Shown: piece after piece, positions 42,150 through 53,177 of the stretch
Layout: each line of letters starts with the position of its first letter
Numbering within the stretch: the stretch's first letter is position 1
Assembly (NCBI GenBank): GCA_945859605.1
Contig: OX243824.1
Location: 5,153,580-5,217,579 of the forward strand
Length of the DNA: 64,000 bases
Origin: Lumbricus rubellus
Taxonomy: Eukaryota > Annelida > Clitellata > Crassiclitellata > Lumbricidae
Direction of reading: 5' to 3'
Program-made: the position numbers and the translations under genes
The notes under the pieces: generated by a model
What the model was told of the DNA's origin: nothing
The model's database searches: none
The model's input: only the letters and a program-made list of their open reading frames with translations

Positions 42150-42829
42150 GGCGCGAGTAAGTAAATCCAAAGTTTTGAATTTTCGATTAGCTTCGCAACG
42201 GCGATTAAAATATATGCTACTCTAAATTTCAAAAGCTGCCTTTTGATCCAATTCCGCTTGCTGTCGCTAGATGTGAAGGTGTATAATTGATATCAAAATG
42301 TCATAAAACACCTTTTTAAAGGAGTAATTTTTATATATGTATCGTGCAAAATTTGTGCATGAATCGTTTATAGGTATGGGTTTGAAGCCTTTTGTCAGGC
42401 GCAAGATAATTCTATCAGCATTATAACTAACAAGAAATCATGCTTATGATGATAGTCTACGTTTTCTCCTCTGATCAACTATGAAAATAATGAGATGACA
42501 CGTCAACAAGTGTTTAATCAGACATCTCTGTGGAGGGGGGTGCGCATGAAAAAAGTTCACCAGGAATTATATTCCCACAAAAATTGAAGTGGTGTTGCTT
42601 GCATGCATGTGTATTCACCATTTCCCCCAGAACGATAAAAGACGTAAAAGTCCCCACGAAAAATTTGTCTGCATGTATACATGTATGTGTAAAAAACATG
42701 TCAACGCCTCAATGATAATTATACTAAAAAGGTCGAGAGTTGTAAAACATGGAACTTAATTTAAAAATTTGAAAGAAAAATTACCCGTCAAAGTCTTGGT
42801 TTACCGTAAAACGGCCGTTTTCCCAAGAA
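42150..42829 (+). repeat. duplicon D, copy 2, left part
   Basis: Matches 32500-33058; broken at TTTTCCCAAGAA by the LINE. The right part resumes at 44857 (CTGAATTCCCCACC) and runs to ~45050 with its GAGGGC hairpin (44940-44973). Confidence 0.88.
42303..42340 (+). promoter_or_regulatory. two-box module
   Basis: TAAAACACCTTTTTAAAGG then TTTATATATG at about 23-27 nt. Duplicon D copy 1 (32.6 kb) lacks this stretch; copy 3 has it at 46824. Confidence 0.45.
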
Positions 42830-44856
42830 TTGTAATTGTAATTGTAATTGTAATCGAACATTTATATAGCGCCACTTCAAGAGAACTCCTCAGAGGCGCT
42901 CCCGACCTGACACCAAACCATAATCAAAGAGAATGGTTTTCAAACGCTTGCGGAAAAGGGGCAAAGAAAGACAAAGAAGTTCATTACGGAGACTAATAGG
43001 TAACTTATTCCAGAAAGACGGACCGACCATAGCAAAACTTCTATGCAGCACTGTGGAAGATCGAGCCCTAGGAACAACCAGGTCACCATGCGTTGCAGAG
43101 CGAAGGAATCTACGGCCTGGAATGGATAGCACAGGCACACAAAGTTCCATAAGATAGATCGGAGCTTGGCCTGCTAGGCAATTACGCATGAGCATTAGAA
43201 TCTTAAACTCAATACGTTTTTGCATAGGCAACCAGTGCAGTTCCTCCCGTATAAAAATTGATATATGCCCAAACTTAGGAATGCCACCAATCAGACGAGC
43301 TGCAGCATTAAGGACAGATTGTAACTTATTAATGCGTGAAAGAGTTAAGCCCGCATAAATGGCACTGCCATAGTCAACTCTCGTGCATATAAATGCATGC
43401 ATCAGAGTAGTGACAGCTTTAGTTGTAAGAGAGCGACGCACCGAGCGAATCTGACGAAGATGGTAGAAACAAGTACGACATACATTTCTCACGTGATCAG
43501 AAAGGGTCAATTCCTGGTCCAAGGTCACACCCAAATCACGCACAGTGGTAGAAAAAGTCATTCCAGGAAAGCAATGTTGCAGATTTTGCATATCAACTTT
43601 AGAAACTTGCATGCGACTACCAACCCAAATAAACTGTGTTTTTCCAGGATTAAGCCTGAGGCGGTTGGACGACATCCAGGCGCTAATCGTTTCCGAAGTC
43701 ATGAGAATTTTCTCTACTAGTGAGATAGCCTCTAAAGCTGGCCCCTGGACGTATGCCTGAGTATCATCAGCATATTGATGTGCCGCAACCCCCACAGAAG
43801 ACAGGATCTTATTTAAGTCAGAAGTATACAAAATGTAGAGCAAAGGCCCTAAAATAGAACCTTGTGGAAGGCCAAAGGAGACCCTGGACCAGTCAGATCG
43901 GGTAGAGCCAAAAACCACAGACTGGCTGCGCCCAGAAAGAAAAGCCCGCAACCACAGCAGTGGGCGGCCAGTGACACCAAACGACGTTTCAAGGCGCTCT
44001 AGAAGAATGTCATGGTCGACGGTGTCAAAGGCCGCGCTCACGTCAAATAAAGCCAGGAGTGTTACATGCCCCTGGTCAACAGCAGCATACATGTCAACTA
44101 ATATGCGTGTTAAAACAGATTCAGTGGAATGAAATTTTCTAAAGCCTGACTGTTGCTTGGGCAGAAGGGAGTTAGCTTCAAGGTGACTAATAAGCTGCAA
44201 CGATACATATTTCTCGACTATTTTTGACAAGAAAGATAGATTAGAAATCGGTCGATAATTGGCCATGTCATTGACATCAAGACCACTACGCTTAAGCGAA
44301 GGCAAAACAATAGCCCGCTTCTGAGAAGAAGGAAGGGCCCCATCCCCCAATGCAGTATTACAAAGTAACAGCAAAAACGGTAGAAGATCATCCACGAAAT
44401 CCTTGATGAGAAATGAAGGCAGCGGGTCGAGTTCACATGACTTCGATGGCGAAGACAGCAACAACTGGCGAAGGTCTTCTGAGGAAAACGGCTTCAGTTG
44501 AGACATCCTGCAGTCAGTTGGAGGAAAATTCGGTGGTAGCGCACCTTCAGTTGAACCTCGGACAGCATCGATCTTGTGTTGCATATATTCCAGGTAAGCA
44601 GTAGCTGTAAATGATGGTTCAATGGAGCTTTTCCCAGAAGTCGAACGACCAAGGACACTGGAGATCGATGCCCAGAGTCGTCGAGGGTTGTTAGAGTCTT
44701 TCTCGATAAGTTTCTCCCAATAGTACATCTCTTTTTCTCTGTAAACTGTATGCATATACCGCAAGTGCTTGATCCAGGCCACACGGTCCTCGGTGCTTCG
44801 TGTTCGACGAGAGCGTCGCTCGAGACGTCTCACCTCTCGACGAAGATTACGACAAT
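42830..44856 (-). mobile_element. 5'-truncated L2/CR1-like LINE
   Basis: Boundaries set by the empty site in duplicon D copy 1 (33.05-33.08 kb). Tail is TTACAATTACAATTACAATT (minus strand). 3' UTR holds GGGAGCGCCTCTGAGGAG and CTTGAAGTGGCGCTATATAA, the segment shared with the SINE. No clear target-site duplication; two or three bases of the target seem replaced. 5' end lies between endonuclease and RT. Confidence 0.95.
42890..44855 (-). CDS. LINE reverse transcriptase (truncated, frame intact)
   Basis: The open frame runs 44881-42890 (663 codons); its first ~9 residues come from flanking DNA, so LINE sequence begins at about residue 10 and no native start is present. RT domain: NYRPISNLS (208-216), SGFRKFHSTESVL (245-257), LFDVSAAFDTVDHDILL (278-294, catalytic Asp280), GLPQGSILGPLL (337-348), QYADDTQ (369-375, catalytic AspAsp). 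After the thumb, C-terminus FWNKLPISLRNELL..FRKRLKTILF. CELDPLPSFLIK (149-160) and the hexamer tail suggest the L2/CR1 side of the tree. All RT catalytic residues are present and there is no stop, so it is recent, but it lacks endonuclease and promoter and should not retrotranspose by itself. Confidence 0.92.
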
Positions 44857-45087
44857 CTGAATTCCCCACCCCAAAAAACAACCAAACAAGAACAACAGAG
44901 GAACTAGATTGTCATGTGAGGAGGAGCATTCCAATTTGACGAGGGCCTATGACAACAGAGGTCGTTGCCCTCGACAGAAATTTTGTTCGACATATTACAG
45001 CACTTTATTACGGTCATGTGAGCGAGAGTCTGTCACTTATAACCATGTGAAGTACATGTAGATGTGAGCCCTCGAGACTATTGTGAC

Positions 45088-45131
45088 TAAAACACCTTTA
45101 TTATGGTATTATATAAAGTTATAAAGTAATT
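45088..45131 (+). promoter_or_regulatory. two-box module
   Basis: CTAAAACACCTTTATTATGG then GTTATAAAG at 25-26 nt. An AGTCTGTCACTTATAACC block lies ~60 bp upstream. Confidence 0.45.
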
Positions 45132-45213
45132 CCTTTCAAAATATGAACACCTTATAAATGGTTACAAAAGTGGAAATTCTCCTACTTCCTCTAGCTACTC
45201 CGCTCAAACATTT

Positions 45214-45830
45214 CTATAGCGCCGCATCAACTGCGAGAGCTTCATAGATTCCACCATTCTTTCAACGGTCTGGACCTTTCGTCACTTATGGCCGTCCATC
45301 ATTCCTTCCTTCATTCCTTCGCTGTATCGCTTGTAGGCTACATCCGTCTGATATTATTTTTTCCTTCGCGCCACCTTCCCTTCATTCCCTCTTTTGTTAT
45401 GGTCCGATACTTCCTTCCTTTTTTCTGTCTCTCCTTTCTTCTTTGCATTCTTCCTTTCGTCCATTCATCCATCCATACTTTTTTCTTCCTGAATCGTTTT
45501 CTTTATGTATTTTGGCCTTCGTTGCTTTCCTCCTGCTTTCCCTAATTAACTCCTTCCTTTCTGCTTTTCTTCTGTTTTCATTTCTTAATATTAATTTATG
45601 CCTTCCTTAATTCATATTAGTCATCCTTCCTCCTTCCTTCCTTCCTTTCTTCCTTCCTTTCTTCCTTCCTTTCTTCCTTCCTTCCTTCCTGTCCTTCCTT
45701 CCTGTCCTTCCTTCCTGTCCTTCCTTCCTGTCCTTCCTTCCTGTCCTTCCTTCCTTCCTTTCTTCCTTCCTTTCTTCCTTCCCTCCTTCCCTCCTTCCTT
45801 CATTCCTTCCTTCCTTCCGTCCTAGGACAC
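45214..45830 (+). repeat. LINE-tail remnant plus (CTTC)n polypyrimidine tract
   Basis: CTATAGCGCCGCATCAACTG then CTTC-rich DNA; 45630-45825 is almost pure CCTT/CCTGT. Frames in it encode PSFLPSFLPS and its shadows. Confidence 0.9.
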
Positions 45831-45831
45831 T

Positions 45832-45890
45832 GCATCGGAGTTTCACGCCGAAGCGCTCAGCAATTGTGAGTGAAGGAATTTCCCAAGCGA
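45832..45890 (-). mobile_element. SINE internal fragment
   Basis: CACTGCATCGGAGTTTCACG, CCGAAGCGCTCAGCAATTGT: ~60 bp from the SINE body only. Confidence 0.75.
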
Positions 45891-46065
45891 GCAGCGTGTT
45901 GCATGGGCACTACATGCAAGCGACAGTCTGTCACTTGTAATCTAGTTAGTTATTATGTGGCTACGTGCATTGTGCACCGCTGGCAAACTAATCAACATGC
46001 TGTGCTATAATGACGAATTACAATACATTGATTTAACCAGCAGTGGGCGCTTACGACTATTTCTC

Positions 46066-46109
46066 TTGAACACCTTTATAATAGTATCACTCGGGGTTAT
46101 AATTATGAT
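46066..46109 (+). promoter_or_regulatory. two-box module
   Basis: CTCTTGAACACCTTTATAAT then GTTATAATTATG at 26 nt. GCGACAGTCTGTCACTTGTA lies ~145 bp upstream; paralogue of the 38779 site. Confidence 0.45.
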
Positions 46110-46194
46110 TCGAAATGAAATATAGAGAAATATTACAGGTCCCGGTATATTCAACATAACTGCATTCAATCCTCGCTCCATCCATCTTATATGC

Positions 46195-46650
46195 ACATCA
46201 AACATTTCTATTGTATAGCGTCGCAAAAACAGTGTGAGCATCGTATTCCACCATCCTTCCGCCCTTTCTGGACCTTCTATCACTTTGTCCGTCCATCATT
46301 CTCTCCCTAATTCCTTCGCTGTATTGCTCGTACATTCGTTTCTGGTGTTCCCTTTCCCTTCCTTCGTTCCACCCTCCCTCTATTCCTTCGTTGCCTTCTT
46401 TCCATCTTCCGTCTCTTTTCCTCTTTCCTTCCTTTCCTTTCTTCCATTCATCCATCCTTCTTTCCTATAGGCTACTTTTCCTTCCTGTCTTTATACCATC
46501 TTTCATCTTTAATTCTTCCTTTCCGTCCTTCCTTCCTTCCTTCAGTCCGTCCTCCCCCTTATTCCGTCCGTCCGCCCATCCATCCACCACCAATTCATTC
46601 TTCCATTCATCCATTCATCCCCCAATCCCATACCAAGATCGGATTTGTTC
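46195..46650 (+). repeat. LINE-tail remnant plus polypyrimidine tract
   Basis: Third parallel segment: TATAGCGTCGCAAAAACAG, CCGTCCATCATTCTCTCC, then CCTT/CCAT repeats. Confidence 0.8.
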
Positions 46651-46659
46651 ACTTATACG

Positions 46660-47390
46660 CTCGACGCGAGTAAGTAAAACCAAAATTTTGAATTTTCGAA
46701 TAACTTTGCAACGACAATATGAGTTATCAATGTTTCCTGAAAATTTTTATCAAACTGCCGGTCGTACCCATTCCGTTTGCTGTCGTTAGGTGTGAAGGTA
46801 CACTGCAATCAATTGTTAATTATTCGACACCTTTTTAAAGAGAGTAATTAAGAATATATGTACCGATTCGTGTGCACACGGTGCATCTTATAGGCCATTT
46901 GCTCCGCCATGTGTGAGTCGTAAGATATTATTATCAGCACTATAACTAACAAGAGAGCTTGATTATGATAATATGATAAGATAATGCATTACGATTTCTT
47001 CCGCTATTAACTATGGAAAGAGATGCCAATGCATCAACCAGTGCTCGATCTAGACGTCTCTGGGGTGGGTAAGTTCCCTGGACTAACTGATATTCCCCAC
47101 AGAAAAACTGAAGAGGTGTTGTTTGCATGTGCATACGCACCATTTTCCATAGAAAAAATAAAAGACGCAGCACCGTTTTCCAATAAACATTTGTCTACAT
47201 GCATAATAATAATATGTGTAAATTTTCCCGTCGCATTGATACACTAAAAAAATCATCAGTTGTAAAATGTAGAATTCAAAAAAATATCAAAAGTAAAATT
47301 ACCTGTCAAAGCCTTGGCACAACGTAATACGGCCTACCACGCCCAGAAACCTGAATCCTAAAAACAAAACAGAGCAACTAGATTAAACAC
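46660..47390 (+). repeat. duplicon D, copy 3
   Basis: GACGCGAGTAAGTAAAACC, TTTTGAATTTTCGAATAACT, CACTATAACTAACAAGAGAG, CTGAAGAGGTGTTGTTTGCA. The most diverged copy. Within it 46730-46755 also matches the mariner arm phrase TATCAATGTTTCCTGAAAAT. Confidence 0.8.
46824..46862 (+). promoter_or_regulatory. two-box module
   Basis: TTCGACACCTTTTTAAAGAG then GAATATATGT at 26 nt; paralogous to the 42303 site. Core and TATA kept though the DNA between has changed. Confidence 0.45.
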
Positions 47391-47980
47391 TATACCCGTC
47401 AACCCTCAATTGCATGTTTTGTATACAGTCCTTCAAGTATTTACATTAATAAGTCGCTCCAATTTACATCTATCTTTGTTTATTAAAATCAGAGCGACAA
47501 AACTGTAATCGGGGAAAATTGGATGAATTATAAATATAAATAATGAGAGTTATTGTTAAGGCTTCGTATATTTTGAATCGATTTGACAACCGCAAAGATT
47601 TAGGCCTACAACGCAGAGAAAAGGATATAAACAAACACACCTCTTTTAGGATGATTATCATCTTATAAATAAAAATTGAATAGGTGGTTAAACATTATGA
47701 GGGTGGTACGATGCAATAAGGAGGAGAAAACGCCCAAGAAGGAGGTGGGTGTAAGAAATACACGAGAGAACAAAGATGAGCTTGGATGAACTAAGAGACG
47801 CGACTGAAGATCGTAATATGTAGAGAAGGTTGATCATGGCGCTTGCTAAGGTTAAAAGAATCGGCGGCACAAGGAGACAATGCTGTTTAAGCGAGCGCAT
47901 TGTGAAATTCACCGTTTTGGGGAGAAACTGCAAGTGGCCGGAACAAGCCGGTCGCTGTGATTGGGCAACTAAGGCAAGAC
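47391..47980. other. unassigned DNA
   Basis: Contains a weak two-box site at 47635-47676 (ACACACCTCTTTTAGG, then CTTATAAATA at ~24 nt). Frame 47688-47996 (minus) has no recognised family. Confidence 0.5.
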
Positions 47981-47989
47981 ATTGGTTAT

Positions 47990-47990
47990 A

Positions 47991-48035
<45 letters not shown>

Positions 48036-48058
48036 GTCGTAATTTATATAGCGCCCCT
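47990..48058 (-). mobile_element. (AATC)n and LINE 3' terminus, split by piggyBac-like element
   Basis: AATCAATCAATC tail then TTATATAGCGCCCCTTTAA; the rest of the LINE resumes at 49045. Confidence 0.8.
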
Positions 48059-49048
48059 TTAACCCTCAGGCTACCAAGCTTTTTTGTAACACTGACTACC
48101 AAGGGGGGGTGGTTACCACCCCCCCTGGATTTTGGGTTTGGTCTGAGATATCATAACTTGTATTATACCTATGGATTCAGCATTCATTTCTGCACAAAAT
48201 GGTATATTTAGGTTTAAAATATATGAAAGCACCCCAAAGTTATGAATTTTTTACCGTAGGCACCCGTCGATTCCACAAAATGTATACTTTCGCATAAGCA
48301 AAATATTAGATTCTGTGTGTTTTTAACATAATTTATTTAATTTAAAATAGGTTACATATAATAAAGTCCAATATTCAACTATAAAAACTAGTAATAAGTT
48401 AGTTTTAGTTACAATAAACAGAGAAAAAACACGTAAAACATGCTGAAAAACGTTTACGCAGACTTATCGGTTTGCGTTGTAAAAAAACCCAACATTTTCA
48501 CACATTTAAATTTATTTTAAGCACTTCCGGTCATCAAATGCCAAATTATTTGGTATCACTAAATAGCCCTAATTGCCCTCTATAGAATGACATAATTTAT
48601 TTCTCTTAAAAAATAAATTATGAATAATTTTTAATAGGAACAACATGAAAATTTTATGAAAATAAAACACCTTTTTATATATTTTAATTTATTTTGAGCA
48701 CTTCCGGTTGTCAAATGACAACTCCGTGACCACGACAAAGTAGCCCCACATTCCCTCTACAGAATGGTGTAATTGGTGTCTCTTCATGTCAAAGGACGGA
48801 TAAGATACAGCCGATAATCTAAGGGGGGGGTGGTATCCACCCCCCCCCCCTGGTGCCTCGGGTATATCGGGTGTAACTTTTGAATGGTATGGTATATCAT
48901 CACACATTTTAGCTCAAAATGTGTGCAAATGAATCCTCTACAGCCACCTAAAACGTCAAAATTTTATTCCTAACGAAAAAAGTTTTATTTGGGAAAAACC
49001 TAGGGGGGGGGGGTGGATACTACCCCCCCTTGGTAGCCCGAGGGTTAA
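48059..49048. mobile_element. piggyBac-like non-autonomous element (TTAA)
   Basis: Element 48063-49044 (982 bp) between TTAA on both sides. Inverted ends CCCTCAGGCTACCAAG and CCCTCGGGCTACCAAG (15 of 16). TTAA targets and CCC-starting ends are piggyBac traits. Three G-run/C-run palindromes of the type GGGGGGTGGTNACCACCCCCC lie at 48103-48127, 48823-48853 and 49004-49031. No transposase. It split a LINE 3' end. Confidence 0.88.
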
Positions 49049-49270
49049 GGTACCTACTCAGAGGCGCTCCCGGCCCAGATCAAGCAAAAAACAGTCTTCA
49101 ACAGTTTGTGAAATTGAGAACAGCTTAGAGGGGTCGCATAGTCAAGGAAAGTCCACTCCAGGTCATTGGACAAACCACAGAGAACGAACGCCTCTGCATT
49201 GTTGCAGAGCGAGTGAAATGAACCATTAAGTCAACATGGACAGAAGAGCGCAGTGCGCGGCGGCCTATAT
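49045..49270 (-). pseudogene. LINE C-terminal fragment
   Basis: Minus strand RRALRSSVHVDLMVHFTRSA then TMQRRSFSVVCPMTWSGLSL aligns with RRFLRSATHGDLVVPRARSS and TVLHRSFAMVGPSFWNKLPI of the 43-kb LINE. After a frameshift KLLKTVFCLIWAGSASE continues it to the 3' end cut by the piggyBac-like element. Confidence 0.8.
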
Positions 49271-50134
49271 ACATGTAAGCAAGTGGAAAGACAGAAATAA
49301 ATAAAATATATACGACGAAAATGCTCAACTTCGGTAAACTCCGACAGTGCTCGTAATTTGTCAGTGCCAGTTCCAAGTCTGGAGAGAGAAGGAAGGTGAC
49401 TCTTATGAACCACGATATCACAAAGCGACGCAGAAAATAACAATAATAGGCCTAACAACAAGCGTGTGAAAATAGCAACGGCCATTAATGTCATAGTACG
49501 ACATTAAACTTTGTAATAATAATAACAGTAATAAAATAACAGTACCTTACACACCTCTTTTAGATTTACTATTAATGTACAAAAGAGGAGTTGAATAGGC
49601 GAAAGTGATGCTTCGGCTTTTTTCTGATTTAGAATTAAGGCTTTGCAGCCGCGAACTATCAAAATTATAAATAATGAACAATAAGAACCAAGAACTATGA
49701 ACTAACATTTGTTACGTGATCAAATACGGAATGAGATACACCATGAATTCTGCACGCTCCTAGTTTGTAGACCTTCAAATATCTAGGTTCTTTGGGCATG
49801 CTGTATTTCTATCCAGGTGACCTTGGCTTGCGGGGTCAGTTACCCATTTCGTGCCCCTGTGTTCCGAGATTACGATACATAAGCAAGTATCATTATACCT
49901 GCTTAGTTTTAACTTTTTTAATGTAATAAAAACCAAATGGTTGGACTGGGAGCACTCTTGAGCAGTTTTCACGAAGGGACGCAATGAATAGACCCAAAGA
50001 GTGATCGAATGAATTAATAGATGAATGAATCAATGAATGAATCAAATAATATTAATGGACCAATGTATATATGAACGAACGAACGAACGAACGAATGAAT
50101 CGTTTCTAGAAACATGCGCTCTATAGAACTATCT
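49271..50134. other. unassigned DNA with retroposon boxes
   Basis: CAGTGCCAGTTCCAAGTCTG (49362), CAACGGCCATTAATGTCATA with GACATTAAACTTTG (49480), a weak module (ACACACCTCTTTTAG, 49549), and a (GAAC)n run at 50072-50095. Confidence 0.5.
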
Positions 50135-50172
50135 TTGGACACCTCTAAAATTGATTACTTTTATGCTATGTT
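50135..50172 (+). promoter_or_regulatory. two-box module
   Basis: TTTGGACACCTCTAAAATTG then GCTATGTTAA at 25 nt. Confidence 0.4.
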
Positions 50173-50387
50173 AATCTTGATTCTTAGACGCGTGCTCAAT
50201 TTCTAGGTTCGGTTTAGTAGGTCACTTGTTACAGTACCCCAACTTTTTTGTTGGAAGATATGATAAGATGGTATTACAATGCTAAGTAAAATTAACTGCA
50301 ATAACAATAGTACTGTTCAAAGTTCAAGTGATTTTATTATAATAGGTCGACACAACAACATCGCCTTTCATGCATTAGAAGTGACAA

Positions 50388-50390
<3 letters not shown>

Positions 50391-50471
<81 letters not shown>

Positions 50472-50475
50472 ATAT
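50391..50475. repeat. (TA)n microsatellite
   Basis: Over 40 TA units with one TTA. Confidence 0.97.
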
Positions 50476-50562
50476 GGATCTCAATCCTTGCTTCTGTCTT
50501 CAACTTCTTTGTTGGTAGATTAGGTAGGATAAGATTCGATGGGATGAGATAAGATAGGATAG

Positions 50563-50843
50563 GATAAGATCATAGGCGTACGAGGCGGGGTTCAGGGTGG
50601 AAATCCCCCTCCCCCAAATTTCGGGCAAGTTTTTTTTTTCGGGCAAAAAATTCTAGGAATAGTATTTTTCACAAGATAAAAAGGTACTCAACTTTTTTGT
50701 CTGGGAAATTTCGTGCAAGTCTGTTTTTCCTGAAAAAATGGTCCTCAACTTTTTTGTTTTTTCCGCCACGAGATTTATTTTCTTTTTCGGCAGAAGTAAC
50801 ATCTTTGGCTGCTGAAATCTGACTATACGCCTGTGGATAAGAT
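50563..50843. mobile_element. hAT-like MITE
   Basis: Element 50571-50835 (265 bp), 8-bp target duplication GATAAGAT (50563-50570, 50836-50843), ends CATAGGCGTA / CACAGGCGTA inverted. The site lies in GATAAGATAGGATA-type repeats, so the duplication alone would be weak; the matching ends support it. Confidence 0.7.
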
Positions 50844-51119
50844 AGTATAGAATAGAATAAGATAAGATAACGTGAGTTACGGTAAGGTAAGATAAGTTAG
50901 GATCAGACCTCCTCCCCCCAGTGTCAGATTGCTAAATGAGAGTATATTATAGGTCGCGATATTAGCAATTATATAGCAGCTATATAATAGGAAGATTTCG
51001 TAAAGCATTTTCACTGTATCGCATGATCCTACTGTGAAAACTGTTCACACGTTGAATGTTTTTAGTTCTTCCATTTGTTGGACGAAATATCGTCACTTGA
51101 GTCACTCCCTTTACTCATG
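50844..51119. other. unassigned DNA
   Basis: (GATAA)-rich start, then nothing recognised. Confidence 0.5.
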
Positions 51120-51165
51120 TGGGGCCAGTCAAAAGCTTGTGTGAAGGAGGAGGACACCGTTGATC
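51120..51165 (+). repeat. CCAGTC-GGAGGAGG box
   Basis: GGGGCCAGTCAAAAGCTTGT then GAAGGAGGAGGACACCGTTG; ~110 bp upstream of a module, as at 15.36 kb. Confidence 0.4.
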
Positions 51166-51235
51166 ACCTTCGTTGAAACAGAAACTAAATATCTTTTATC
51201 TACATCCACCGTGTCCAGTTTTCGAGATAATAGAG

Positions 51236-51272
51236 TAGACACCTCTTTTATGATTTACACTAGTTATAGAAA
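51236..51272 (+). promoter_or_regulatory. two-box module
   Basis: GTAGACACCTCTTTTATGAT then GTTATAGAAA at ~24 nt; orthologue in copy 2 at 55036. Confidence 0.4.
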
Positions 51273-51360
51273 TAACACTGTGGTTGGGCCAATTTTAGTC
51301 AGCAGTTTGATCCGCCATTAAAATTCCGACCCGATTGGGCCGATACTCCATGCTATAGCT

Positions 51361-51701
51361 CAGTGGTTCCCAACCCGTGGCCCGCCGGCCAAAAGTGGCC
51401 CTCCTTTCTCAAAGAATTAACAAAAATATAAGAAAAAATTGACAATTTGGACAGGATAGAACATATAATTATTTTCTATCACAAATTATTTTATTTTGAA
51501 CTCTATAAACTTCAAAAATTCTACTTTGAATCAATTATAATAATTTAGTATATATAATATGCTTTTCGTTAATTAAATTTTAGTATTGTGCTCCCCCCCC
51601 CCTAAATGCCCTAATGTCCGTTAACTGAGAAAAAGTGACCCTCGTGTCCTCCAACTTAGAAAAAGTGGACCTATAAAGTCAAAAAAGGTTGGGAACCACT
51701 G
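51361..51701. mobile_element. hAT-like MITE
   Basis: 341 bp with perfect 15-bp inverted ends CAGTGGTTCCCAACC. Flanks CTATAGCT and CTATTATAGCT suggest a slightly altered 8-bp duplication. Copy 2 of the duplicon (near 55185) has no insertion. Confidence 0.85.
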
Positions 51702-52162
51702 CTATTATAGCTGAATGAGTGTCTGTTTTCGTTAACCACGAGGCGGACATGGGTATGAAGTGATAGCGACTTCATCTTCTTTGTCTCGGCATATGAAGTC
51801 GGTTGGGCAGTCCATTCCCTCGCAACTTCTTCGCCAGTGTTTGCACACTGGCAGAATCCTATGACAGTCCCAAGTCGAGATGAAAGAGCCAGGCGATGCC
51901 AATGAACTTTGCTGTCACACAGTATCGTCAGAGCGAAACAGTATTTTCTCTCCCTCACCGTCTCACCTTCCCACCGACTGTGTACAGTCAGCGCACTCCT
52001 TATCGCTTAATTTTCAACGGGCGCGCTGTTGCAGGTATTTTAAACCAATTTTGTTTTCTCTGGCTGGATTTGAACCCTAGAGTCATTTTTCACATTCCAC
52101 CAGACAAACCACCTCGCTGCCAATTTCCAACAGATCATCATCATTGCAGGCACATCACTTTA

Positions 52163-52366
52163 TGTGTGACGCGGTGATGTTGGGGTATGTTCGTTGCCTT
52201 GCAGCTGGATGGTTGCAGGTTGTTATTCTCTCTCAAGCCGCCACGTATAAGGACCTTGAGCAAGTCCTTCATTCGCAATTGCCTGTATAGGCGCTTCGGA
52301 GTGAAATTCAGATTCAGTGTCCGCTCTGTAGCTGGGAGCGCCTCTAAGTAATAAGCGTTATAGCAA
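52163..52366 (+). mobile_element. tRNA-derived SINE, old copy
   Basis: GTGTGACGCGGTGATGTTGG, CAAGCCGCCACGTATAAGGA, GTAGCTGGGAGCGCCTCTAA; B box decayed. Orthologue at 56155-56345. Confidence 0.8.
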
Positions 52367-52703
52367 GTTTATTTGAAAAACATACACACATTCTGTAGAA
52401 AGATAGTCGAAACGATATTGCGAAACTTGTTTTTATAAATGGCTGGATTTGTTATTAAAGGTATGTAAAGCAAGTGAACTTGTTACATTGTAAATTCATA
52501 TATGCAAGCGCGTATAAATGTCGACTCTATAGAGCAAGAAATCTAGTGACTGTGAATCTAATATCTACACATAAGCGGGAGTCTGCCACGGATGGTAATT
52601 CCAGTCATTATCTTTAGTACCGCTTGCAAATAAATCAATTTGATGACCAAAAGCATACTGTATTAATTTTAGACTGTTAAGTGAACGTCTACGACAATTT
52701 CTC

Positions 52704-52745
52704 TTGGACACCTTCAAAACATAAACATAATTACTTTAATAACTT
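52704..52745 (+). promoter_or_regulatory. two-box module
   Basis: CTCTTGGACACCTTCAAAAC then CTTTAATAAC at 26 nt. GCGGGAGTCTGCCACGG lies ~130 bp upstream. Orthologue at 56928. Confidence 0.4.
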
Positions 52746-52799
52746 TTCATCATTTTCGCTAATTGAAATGTAACACTGCCCAGTCTAAATTAACTATTG

Positions 52800-53115
52800 G
52801 TCTGACTAAGAGGCGATCGTAGGCAACTTGCAAGACTTGACTATACGCAGATCTTTGCGACTGAATTCCTGGGTTATAGTTTCTCAAGATATTATGTGTG
52901 AAGTTCCCCACTGGCTCCCTCTCTAATCTAAGTATAATCACTTACCGATAGGACCCCTACCTAGCGGGATCTTCCCTCCAGGGGGACCCTATTGTTTCCC
53001 TATACTTCAAACTCTTAGCACTCAATCACTCCTACTATTAATCACTCTGTACACTGCATATAGGTATAATTGATGTTTTGGGAGCAATAAAAAACTTGAA
53101 ACTTGAACTTAAAAC
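52800..53115 (+). mobile_element. decayed LINE C-terminus and 3' UTR
   Basis: The CCCCACTGGCTCCCTCTC block corresponds to the LINE phrase HWLP seen clearly in copy 2 (57.17 kb). The UTR ends TTTTGGGAGCAATAAAAAAC then TTGAAACTTGAACTT, like 33545-33740. Confidence 0.55.
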
Positions 53116-53177
53116 TTGAGTCGAGTAGGTCAATATAGGATCGCTGCTTGAGTCTGGTGCTACCTCGCTCCTGTCTA

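Noticed and set aside
48823..48853. Rho-independent terminator-like GC hairpin
   Set aside because: Eukaryotic DNA; the palindrome belongs to a piggyBac-like element and occurs three times in it.
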